Assembly (NCBI GenBank): GCA_947491025.1
Contig: CANLIC010000025.1
Coordinates: 1-64,000 of the forward strand
Source: Myxococcales bacterium
GTDB lineage: Bacteria > Myxococcota_A > UBA9042
Direction of reading: 5' to 3'
DNA: 64,000 nt
Shown: one piece after another, positions 19,169 to 27,005 of the stretch
Position numbering within the stretch: position 1 is the first letter of the stretch
Layout: each line of letters begins with the position of its first letter
Made by a program: the position numbers and the translations under genes
The notes under the pieces: generated by a model
What the model was told of the DNA's origin: nothing
What the model saw: only the letters and a program-made list of their open reading frames with translations
The model's database searches: none

Positions 19169-19795
19169 CTTATACCCCCCACGCGGCGCTTTGTCCGCTG
19201 CGATCTTCGCGCTCCCCCGTCCTGTGCCGTCTGCCTGCACCGCTGCAGGCCGCTGGCGGCGTCGCCCGGAATGTCGAGGTCCCGGCGGTCTCTGACCGCA
19301 AGCGCCCTGGATTGCAGGGTTTCGCGGGACCCGAGCGCAGACGCAGGAAAGGACGGCGTCGGCGCCTGTCAAGGGTCCGGAGTCGGCGCTGCTGCTCTTG
19401 GCCTGTCTGCCCCTGGGCAGCGGCCGCCGACGTGAGGGCGACCTCGACGACAAGTCTGTGTCTGCCAGGATCCACCACCGAACGCCTGTTCGACCGCCGA
19501 ATTCGGAGCCAGCTCTAGGCGTTGCGAGGAAGGTACCGGAGGCGTACATGCGGTACGTTGAGGAAGGGACCGCAGCAACAACAACGAGATGGCCCGAGGG
19601 CGGCGGATCGGGATCTGCGCTGCGTCTGGCGCCAAACAACGCGTCGTGCTAGAGACGCACGCGGGCGTCGCCGACGGCGATGGCCAGCGCACGGGGGCAC
19701 GCGACGGCGATCGAGGCGGACCTGACAGTGCCGGTGCCTGCAGGGGCCTCCGCGCTGTTCGCCATCGCAGCGCGGCTCTGATCGGGAGGCAAGGC
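19169..19795. other. divergent intergenic region between dnaK and the FHA gene
   Basis: 627 bases with no convincing gene. It contains the possible dnaK promoter (19345-19372) and an inverted repeat GTACCG-N12-CGGTAC at 19533-19556 that could be an operator. I see no CIRCE-like TTAGCACTC repeat. Reading frames crossing it have no family resemblance. Confidence 0.5.
19345..19372 (-). promoter_or_regulatory. possible dnaK promoter
   Basis: A perfect TTGACA hexamer on the minus strand (19367-19372) is followed after 16 bases by TTTCCT (19345-19350), a poor -10 match. It lies about 180-200 bases upstream of the dnaK start. A heat-shock or housekeeping sigma site is plausible, but the -10 element is weak. 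Confidence 0.3.
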
Positions 19796-21961
19796 GTGGC
19801 CAGGATCAGCTTCATCAGCGACGAGGGCGAGGCGCTCGAGATCTCCGTCGGTCCCGACAACCCTGAGGTGCTGGTCGGTCGGCACCGCACCTGCGCCATC
19901 CGCACGTCGACGCAGTCGGTGTCCCGCCAGCACGCCCGCATCTTCTACGATGGCGAGCGCTACTGGCTGCAGGACAACGGCTCGTCCAACGGCACCTACT
20001 ACAAGAATGAGCGGCTCGAGCCGCAGGAGTCGATCGAGCTGGAGGACGGCGAGTTTTTCATGTGCGGCAACTTCGAGATGCGCTTCGATCTCGACGACGA
20101 GGATCTGCGCCAGCACGCGCGCCGCGACCACGGCTTCTCGGACACGCTCGACGAATACAGCGAGGGCGGGGCCGAAGAGATCGCCGAGCCTGAAGACGCG
20201 ACCCGCTTCAGCAGCGCCGACGAATGGCGCAACGAGCCGCCGCCCCCGCCGATCCCGAGCCCGCCGCCCGCCCCGCGCCCACCACCGCCGCCGCCGCCGC
20301 CGCCTGTGGTCGCTGCGCCCCCGCCGCAGCCAGAGCCGCCACGCCATGTCCCCTCGGGTGGCGCCCGCGTGGCGCCGCCGCCGCCCGTCGCCGCCCCCGG
20401 GCGCCCGGACGCCGGTGGACGCTCTGACGCCGCCGTCATCGAGGAACTGCGCTCCGCCCTCGACGCGCGCAGCCGCGATCTCGCCGATCGCGACGCGCGC
20501 CTGCACAACTTGGAGATCGAGCTCGAGTCGCTCAGCAGCCGGCTGGCTGACAGCGGCGACGAAGCGAAGTGGGCGCAGATCCAAGCCGAGACCGCCGCTG
20601 CACTGAGTCGCGTGGCCGAGCTTGAGCCGCAGCTCGCCGCCGCAGAGACCGGCCTGGCCCGCGCGAGCCAAGAGCTCCAGCTCGCCAACCAAGAGGCGGA
20701 GTCGGCGCGCGTTGAGGTCGACGAGCTGCGGTCCGAGGCCGATGAGCTGCGGGCCGAGGCCGACGATCGCGCTGCAGCGGCAGCCCAGGCAGCCGACGAG
20801 CTGCGTTCGCTGCGCGTGGAGCTGGCGCAGCTCCAAGCCGCCCCACCGGCGGGTCTCTCGGATGAGGCGCAGGCGACGATCGACGCCTACGAGGACGAGA
20901 TCGCGACCCTCAAGGACGACGTGCGCCACTTGGAGGAGAAGTACGAGGAGGCCCGCGCCGGTCGCCGCAACGCTGAGCAGTTGGCAGAGCTCTTGCGCGG
21001 CCAGACCGACATGTTCAAGGGCACCATCGACTCGCTCAAGGCCCAGATCGAGGCAGCCAAGGCGGCCTCCGGAGCGCTGGATGCGCGGCCGGTCGACGTC
21101 AAGGCCGCTGCCGACGCCGCCGCGGCGACCTCACGCGCCCTGGCCGCAGAGAGCGCCCGCGCCTCGGCGGCAGAAGCCCGTGCCCAAGGGAGCGAGGCCA
21201 CCGTCGCCGGTTTGCGCCAAGAGGTCGCGGTGCTGCAGGCCAAGATTCACGGCCTCGAGGGCCAACTGGCGGAAGCGCAGGCGTCGCCCATCGCCACAGC
21301 GCCGAGCGATGGCGGCCTGGTTGACGGTCTACGCGCCGCGCTTGCTGCCGCACAGGATGATCTCGAGGCCACACGCGCGACGCTCGCCAGCGCCCAGCAA
21401 CAGGCCACCGCGGGTGCCGACGAGGCCGAGCTGGCCGCGCTGCGTAACGAGGTCGAACTGCTCCGCAACGACCGTGACGACCTCGAGTCGGCGGCCTCTG
21501 CCAACATGAAGCGCATCAAGAAGCTGCTCGAAGACCTTGAGTCGTCACGGCAGGAGTTGGCCCAGCTGCGCAGTCAGGCCCAAGCCGCCGGAGACGGCGG
21601 GGCGGCGGCGGCATCTGCTGCGAGCGGTGCCGCCATCGCACAGCTGCAATCGGCGCTGGCCAGCACGCAGGCCGAGCTCGAGCGGCTACGGGCCCAGGCG
21701 GCAGCGCCAGCACCGGCGCCGGCGTCGGGTGGAGCCAACCTGCCCGGTCTGCGCGCCACCATCGACGACCTCAACGGGGTCGTCTCCAGCTTCCGCACCG
21801 ATTTTCGCTCGATGACCGACCACTTCGACGCCGCCCGCAGCGACGATCCCGAAGAGGCTGCGGACGGCATGGACGCCCTCGCCGAGACCATCGAGGCCTG
21901 TCAGGTGCGCGCCAATCAGCTCAAGGAGCTGGTCATGCGCCTCCGCGAGCAGCTTGGGTAG
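19796..21961 (+). CDS. FHA-domain protein with long coiled coil
   Basis: About 721 residues from a GTG at 19796 with GGGAGG six bases upstream. An N-terminal FHA phosphothreonine-binding domain (residues 3-95) shows GRHRTCAIR, SVSRQHARI and NGSSNGTYY. Next comes an acidic stretch, a poly-proline linker (about 145-215), then some 450 residues of Glu/Ala/Leu-rich heptads, an obvious coiled coil with an alanine-rich composition. FHA domains usually read Ser/Thr-kinase signals, so a partner kinase is expected. The C-terminal 70 residues (LRATIDDLNGVVSSFRTDF) look like a separate helical unit. No enzymatic domain is seen, so a scaffold or cell-organisation role is inferred. Confidence 0.88.
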   Translation: MARISFISDEGEALEISVGPDNPEVLVGRHRTCAIRTSTQSVSRQHARIFYDGERYWLQDNGSSNGTYYKNERLEPQESIELEDGEFFMCGNFEMRFDLDDEDLRQHARRDHGFSDTLDEYSEGGAEEIAEPEDATRFSSADEWRNEPPPPPIPSPPPAPRPPPPPPPPPVVAAPPPQPEPPRHVPSGGARVAPPPPVAAPGRPDAGGRSDAAVIEELRSALDARSRDLADRDARLHNLEIELESLSSRLADSGDEAKWAQIQAETAAALSRVAELEPQLAAAETGLARASQELQLANQEAESARVEVDELRSEADELRAEADDRAAAAAQAADELRSLRVELAQLQAAPPAGLSDEAQATIDAYEDEIATLKDDVRHLEEKYEEARAGRRNAEQLAELLRGQTDMFKGTIDSLKAQIEAAKAASGALDARPVDVKAAADAAAATSRALAAESARASAAEARAQGSEATVAGLRQEVAVLQAKIHGLEGQLAEAQASPIATAPSDGGLVDGLRAALAAAQDDLEATRATLASAQQQATAGADEAELAALRNEVELLRNDRDDLESAASANMKRIKKLLEDLESSRQELAQLRSQAQAAGDGGAAAASAASGAAIAQLQSALASTQAELERLRAQAAAPAPAPASGGANLPGLRATIDDLNGVVSSFRTDFRSMTDHFDAARSDDPEEAADGMDALAETIEACQVRANQLKELVMRLREQLG

Positions 21962-22254
21962 GAGACGGGATGCCCTCCGCCGGCTGAGCCATCGCGGCAA
22001 CCGCACCAGCTTGCGCACATCCCAAGCGCCCAAAGCGCCCGCGGGGTCCCGCGCATCACGCCCGAGCGCTCGGCCCCCCCGCATGGCCCCTTGGTGTGCG
22101 CGCTGTCCCCCACGTGTGCGCACCGTCCATTGACGCCTGGACCCCCTTTCTCCATCCTCCCCGGCCCCACCGTCCGCCCGGGCGCCCGAGCGGCCGCGGC
22201 TCGGTGGGGAGTGGCCCGCCGCATCCCCCCGAAGCGGCTAGGGCTGGAGTGGTC

Positions 22255-22887
22255 ATGGACGAGAGCGACCTGCCGAGGCTGAACGAGCCTGTGACCCTGC
22301 TGGTGCAGTCGGGCGGCGTACCCGTCAGCGATATCTCGCGCGTTGTCCGTGTCGACAGCGCCGGTCTGCACATCGCGCGCACCGCCGTGACACGCGGGAT
22401 CGCGGTCGTCGATGGCGCCTTGGCCACGGTCCTGTTCCTGCGGGGCGGCCGGCTGCGCCGATGGGAGGTCCGCGTCGAGCAGCTGTTGCCTTCGACCTGG
22501 ATCTTGGCGTCGCTCAAACCCCCCAGCAAGGGTGAGCGCCGCGAATTCGTGCGCGCGGACGTGACGATGCAAGTTCGGTTGCGTTCACACCCTGACGGCG
22601 TCTGGCGGCAGGTCGCGGCCAGCGTCGACCTCTCTGCTTCCGGATTTCGTGTCGAGGCGCTCGTTCCGCCCTTCGACAGCCAGCTCCTCGACGTCGAGCT
22701 CCGTTCGACCGAGGGCGGGGCGCCGGTCCAAGCGACCGCGCGCGTCGTGCGAGCCACCCCACGCCAAGACGGCAGCTGCGACCTCGCCTGCGCCTTCGTC
22801 GCGCTCGACTCTGCCAGCGAAGTCCGCGTCAGCGAACTGGTCTTCGCCGTCCGCGAGGCCGGGCTGCGGGCTCGCTTGAGCAGCTAG
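22255..22887 (+). CDS. PilZ-domain protein, probable c-di-GMP receptor
   Basis: 210 residues. The N-terminal part (about 10-88) is a beta-rich domain like the YcgR-N/PilZN module. The C-terminal PilZ domain has the two c-di-GMP-binding motifs RxxxR (REFVR, residues 96-100) and DxSxxG (DLSASG, 125-130). The ATG at 22255 follows GGAG by five bases; the longer frame upstream is Pro-rich and unlikely. It lies about 290 bases after the FHA gene on the same strand. Both being signal-reading proteins is suggestive, but co-transcription is not shown. Confidence 0.88.
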   Translation: MDESDLPRLNEPVTLLVQSGGVPVSDISRVVRVDSAGLHIARTAVTRGIAVVDGALATVLFLRGGRLRRWEVRVEQLLPSTWILASLKPPSKGERREFVRADVTMQVRLRSHPDGVWRQVAASVDLSASGFRVEALVPPFDSQLLDVELRSTEGGAPVQATARVVRATPRQDGSCDLACAFVALDSASEVRVSELVFAVREAGLRARLSS

Positions 22888-23441
22888 GGACGCGATTCTG
22901 GCGCTGGCCGGGGCAAAGGCTTGGTCGCTCCGGGCGCATGGCGAGTTTCAGCGAACGCCAGGTTTGGACGGCCATGTGGTCCGCCACCCGGCGGTGGCTC
23001 TAGGAATCGCTGGAAATTGCTACGATCTCGGCAGAGGCGCGGCGGCTGCGGCGACATCGATTCAGCTCGAAGTCGCCCTGCGATTCCCGCGCTCCTTTGC
23101 CTTGCACGGCTCGCCCAGCCCCTGCCGTTGCGCGGACAGATTCGGCCAACATAGCGATAGCAAGCGCAATTGACCGTGAGCGAGGCGCGCCGAATGCCAC
23201 CGGTCGACGCGCGTTGCAGCCGCCTGCCCGCCGCGCGCGACTCAGTGGGCTCACCGCGCACCGGTGCTGGCAGGCCGTCGCTGCCCAGCGCATGGCTCGA
23301 AGAGCCACGAGACGGGCGCGGGCCACAGCCCTGCGCTGGTTCAGGCCGTTTCAGCGAATGGCCTGGTAGGTTCCACGGCTAGCCCGGGTCGGTCCGCTAC
23401 CGCAAGGGACGCCGAAGTGCGCCACCTGGACCTGCAACGCC
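22888..23441. other. intergenic stretch, no gene recognised
   Basis: 554 bases between the convergent ends of the PilZ gene and the H1-like gene. Several short frames cross it on both strands, but none has a good ribosome site, a family motif or a plausible composition. I see no tRNA, hairpin terminator with T-run, or repeat. Confidence 0.5.
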
Positions 23442-24515
23442 CTAGCCGCGTGCGCCGCCCGCGTCATCCGCTCCGGTCGCCGCGCTGTGGCGGCGGACCA
23501 CCACCTTGGCCTCGGGGCGCAGCGCGCGAAGGCTGAAGGCGCCGGCATGATCGCGCACGAAGTGCTCAGCCGCCCGCTGCAGCGTCGCGTTGAGCGCCGG
23601 CTGTGGCGAATCGGAGGCGGACCACTTGTTGGCCTTGGTGGCCGCCACGATCTCGTCCATGGTCACCGGCCGACCGAGGCGCGCCATCCACACCACGACT
23701 GGACGAAGCAAGCGCGCACGTGCGTCGAGGCTCCGCACCACTTCCTGGACCGCGGGCGGGAGGTCCGAGATGTCCTCGCTCGGCGCCGATTGGGGCGCCG
23801 AGGTTGCCGGGCGGGCCGCCATTGGCCGCGGCGCCGCCGCTGAGATGCGGCCGGTGCCGGTGCGTGGCGCCGCAGCCACAGCGGCGCGTGCCGCAACCGG
23901 CGTCTTCGCCACGCTGGCTGCCGCAACAGCCGCAGGTGCTGCCACGGGTGTCTTCACCTCAACGGCGCCCCCGTCGTCTGTTGCGCTGCTCGTCTTGGCC
24001 TGGGCGCGCTTTGCCGCTGCCGCCGCCGCGAAGCGCGCCGCCGCTGCCTTCGGACCACGCTTGACCGGCTTGCCGTCGACGCGGAGCGTGGTGCCTTGGC
24101 GCGAACGACCGACGTCATCGTCGCTCGCTACGGCAGCGCTCTTGGCGCTCCCTGCGGCCGCCTTGGGCTTTGGCCCGGGCTTGCCCTTGGTCGCGATAGG
24201 CGCCGCCTCAGCGCGCGCACTGGCCGCAGGCTTCGCAGCTTCGGCTGGCTTCCCATTGTCCGCGGCGCTGCCGGCGCTGGCGACGAGCGCCTTGGCGGCC
24301 ACCTTGCCTCCATCCGACTTCGCGCTCGCTGCGCTGCCGGCCGTACCCTCGCTGGTTGCGACGGCGGCCATCCGGGCCAGCGCAACCAAGAGTTCGGCGA
24401 ACGCCTGGATCTGATCGGCGTCAATGACTGCACCAGACGGCTGGGTTTCGAATCGCAACCGTCGATCTGCAGTGCCGCGAATCGTCCAGCCGTTCCATGT
24501 CCATTGCATACTCAT
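23442..24515 (-). CDS. Ala/Lys-rich H1-like protein with C-terminal winged helix (HARE-HTH-like)
   Basis: 357 residues. The N-terminal 60 residues form a small Trp-containing module (MSMQWTWNGWTIRG). The middle, about 65-255, is low-complexity Ala/Lys/Pro with AT-hook-like basic patches (GKPGPKPK, KPVKRGPK), like histone H1-type tails. The C-terminal unit, about 269-330, reads as a winged helix-turn-helix: VVWMARLGRPVTMDEIVAA, then a second helix pair and FSLR wing, resembling the HARE-HTH family (HB1, ASXL, restriction endonuclease). The start ATG 24515 has AGGAGA five bases upstream. A chromatin or nucleoid-binding role is inferred; the family match is by eye. Confidence 0.7.
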   Translation of the reverse strand: MSMQWTWNGWTIRGTADRRLRFETQPSGAVIDADQIQAFAELLVALARMAAVATSEGTAGSAASAKSDGGKVAAKALVASAGSAADNGKPAEAAKPAASARAEAAPIATKGKPGPKPKAAAGSAKSAAVASDDDVGRSRQGTTLRVDGKPVKRGPKAAAARFAAAAAAKRAQAKTSSATDDGGAVEVKTPVAAPAAVAAASVAKTPVAARAAVAAAPRTGTGRISAAAPRPMAARPATSAPQSAPSEDISDLPPAVQEVVRSLDARARLLRPVVVWMARLGRPVTMDEIVAATKANKWSASDSPQPALNATLQRAAEHFVRDHAGAFSLRALRPEAKVVVRRHSAATGADDAGGARG

Positions 24516-25055
24516 TGACTTCTCCTGTAGCGGGTCTTCGGGTGGAGGGGCGAGCTCGGGCCGACTCTTCTAGGATCGACCTACATCGCTCGGTTGGATG
24601 CATCGAATCGCTTGCCGGCGTGCCGTCCTTGCTTGTCTGGTCGCGGATCGCAACGGATCCCATGGAGTGATGGAAGGCTGCCGGGTCAAGGAAGGCTCGA
24701 GAAGCCAGCAGATGGAACGGGTTTCGTCCGCGGTAGACAGTGATCGACGCGACGTCAGAGTGGCGCCGCAGGTGAATCGAACCGGAGATTCTTTCGCATC
24801 ACTGATCTGGGGTCGGGCGATGCGGGGCGTCGGGGTCGGGTTGAAGCGCTGGGAACCGTGCCAATAGACTGGTCGAAGATGGATCAGAGCGTGCCCGGGA
24901 AGGCACTGCGATTCAATACCTGCAACGACATCTGGGCGCAAGCCCTCTCTTCGGCTTGGCCCTCTTGCAGAGATCCTACGACGCACACGCTGTGCCTTAT
25001 GACACGCATTCTGGCGCCCGGGTTGCCAGAAAGGACGCGTTGGCGGGAGACCTTC
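24516..25055. other. intergenic stretch of visibly lower GC
   Basis: 540 bases whose composition is clearly less GC-rich than the genes around it. Frames here (for example minus strand 24570-24986) lack motifs, codon bias and a good start. A segment near 24760-24800 recalls the T-arm end of a tRNA but does not fold as one. It may hold regulatory sequence or decayed DNA. Confidence 0.5.
25009..25031 (-). terminator. possible terminator hairpin after the DUF4340 gene
   Basis: TTCTGGC (25009-25015) and GCCAGAA (25025-25031) form a perfect 7-base stem with a 9-base loop, 25 bases downstream of the DUF4340 stop on the minus strand. There is no T-run, so assignment as a transcription stop is tentative. 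Confidence 0.3.
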
Positions 25056-26954
25056 CTACTTGAGATCCGCAAAGGACTTTTTGAACTGTTCGACCATCAT
25101 GGCCGAGATCGTGACCACGCGGGTCGCGCCGGTTCCGTCCTTCAACTCAGCGTACGGATTGTTGTCTTTCTTGGTCTCCGACAGCGCGAGCGACCAGGTC
25201 TTGGCGCCAACTTTCAGCGAGAGCTGCCACGGTGCCGGATCGAGGCCAACGCTCTTGCGATCGGCGTCGACCTCCATGTGGTAGCTGTACTGTGCCAATG
25301 ACTCGAGCAGCGACGTAACTTTCGCCGCGTCCACTGTCAGCGCGGTGTCGCCCTCGACCTTCCAGGCTGCGCCATCCTTGACCAGATTACGGGTCTTGTC
25401 GCCGTCTGGGACCGTGAGCGAGACGACCTCTGCCACCGGCAACCGCAGCAGGTGCTTGTCGATGAAGTCCCGTCCGGTCCGATGCAGACGGTCGGCGTTC
25501 CAACTCTGCAGCTCGAAGGGATCCCCTTCCCCCACGCGTCCATACGTCTTGTCGCCCATGCGCGGGCTGACGCTCAGGGTCAAGACGCCGTCGGCAAACG
25601 TCAGGGCAATGCGCGTCGCCGGCTTATCGAGACCCAGCGATGCGAGATCCTTGCCGGTGCGGAATTCCACCCGCGTCGAGTCCAAATCGCGGAGCCAGTC
25701 CTCAACGCCCTTGGGGTCGAGTTCGATGTCGGTCGAGGTCCAGCCGGCTGACTCCTTGCGGGCCTGAAACACCGGCGCCGAGGCCGAGTCGATTCGAATC
25801 GCGATTGCATCCGCGGCCTTGCCAGCGCCGAGCAGTCGCAGGTCGCGCAACGTATCGACGTCTTTGATGATCTGGTCAGAAGACCAGCTGGCGACGCTGT
25901 AGGCCAGGCTGTCGCCTTCAACGCCAACGTAGATGTCTTGCTGGTCGCCCTTGGGCGTCCGGTCGCCGAGCCGCACGACCGTCTTGCGCGTGCCCTCGTG
26001 CAGCACAATGGTGACGGTCCGCTTGTCGTCGTTCAGGCCTGCGTCTGCCGGTGGCTTGTCGTCCACCAGCTCAAAGGTCTCGGTCATGCTCATGCGTTCG
26101 GTCGACTCCAGCCAAGAACCGATGTCGCCGGCCGCAAAGCCCGTGGGCGAGTCGATCTTCCAGCCGTCATCTGACTTGCGCACCTCTTCCCACTTCTTGC
26201 CTTCATCGAGTTGCTTGCGCTGCTCGTCGGTCAGCGCCGGGCGGCTCGCCACAAGCTGGCCACGTCCGGCTGGAGCGCGCGGATTGACCAGCTCGACCTT
26301 GTCGATGGCGGCGAGGTTGATCGATAGGATCTTGCGATCGCGGACGTCCTTCCATCCGACGGCGGCTTCGGTGCGCAGGTCGTGCCCGGTGACCTGGTAG
26401 ACCACGTCCTTGCGCGCCGGATCCTGGACCCAGGTCGACATCGCCGACTCGTCCTCACTTTTCTCCGACTTTCCGATGATGAGCGCGACCTTGCGTTCTG
26501 GCGCCTCAGCGACGAGCTGCACGGCCTGACTGGAGTCAAGGCCGTATTCTGCGAGGTCTTCCGGCTTGGCAACAAATGCGTAGCTGGAGCGAAACGGCCG
26601 CGCCAGCAGCTGGTTGATCATCTTGACGCGGTAGCTCTCGCCCGCGGCCTCGATGGTCTTTCCGCCCTTGGTCCGGGTGGCCAGCCACTTGCGCTCGGCG
26701 GGCTTCGCGGATGCCTGACCCGGCTTGAGCGCCAGGGTAAAGCGCTCGCCGTCGCGCTCCAGTTCGAAGCGCGTGTAGGGCGACTCTTCGTCTTTGTTGA
26801 GGACCTTGATGTCCTGTAGCGAGATGTCGCCCTTCAGGTAGCCCTGCACGACCAAGGGGGGAATCTCCTGGACCGCGTCCTCTCCCTGCGTGAGCAGCCA
26901 CGCCACCAGCAGCGCGGCGAAGATCGCGACGATGGCGATGGTCGAACGACTCAT
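25056..26954 (-). CDS. DUF4340-domain membrane-anchored protein
   Basis: 632 residues with one N-terminal transmembrane helix (TIAIVAIFAALLVAWLL) and a long extracytoplasmic region made of repeated beta-rich modules typical of DUF4340: ELVAEAPERKVALIIGK, IVLHEGTRKTVVRLGD and WQLSLKVGAKTWSLALSE are paralogous-looking strand segments. The function of this family is unknown; its genes usually follow a GldG-like gene in ABC-2 export operons, as here (51-base gap). The start ATG 26954 has GGAGG upstream. It is the last gene of the transporter operon. Confidence 0.88.
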   Translation of the reverse strand: MSRSTIAIVAIFAALLVAWLLTQGEDAVQEIPPLVVQGYLKGDISLQDIKVLNKDEESPYTRFELERDGERFTLALKPGQASAKPAERKWLATRTKGGKTIEAAGESYRVKMINQLLARPFRSSYAFVAKPEDLAEYGLDSSQAVQLVAEAPERKVALIIGKSEKSEDESAMSTWVQDPARKDVVYQVTGHDLRTEAAVGWKDVRDRKILSINLAAIDKVELVNPRAPAGRGQLVASRPALTDEQRKQLDEGKKWEEVRKSDDGWKIDSPTGFAAGDIGSWLESTERMSMTETFELVDDKPPADAGLNDDKRTVTIVLHEGTRKTVVRLGDRTPKGDQQDIYVGVEGDSLAYSVASWSSDQIIKDVDTLRDLRLLGAGKAADAIAIRIDSASAPVFQARKESAGWTSTDIELDPKGVEDWLRDLDSTRVEFRTGKDLASLGLDKPATRIALTFADGVLTLSVSPRMGDKTYGRVGEGDPFELQSWNADRLHRTGRDFIDKHLLRLPVAEVVSLTVPDGDKTRNLVKDGAAWKVEGDTALTVDAAKVTSLLESLAQYSYHMEVDADRKSVGLDPAPWQLSLKVGAKTWSLALSETKKDNNPYAELKDGTGATRVVTISAMMVEQFKKSFADLK

Positions 26955-27005
26955 GGCACCTCCACAAACATCCTGGTGTCACTGCCCCGGCGAAGCCGAG
27001 CGCCG

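Noticed and set aside
24760..24800. A segment resembling the T-arm and acceptor end of a tRNA on the minus strand
   Set aside because: The stem flanking the TTCGATT-like loop does not pair and no D- or anticodon arm precedes it.
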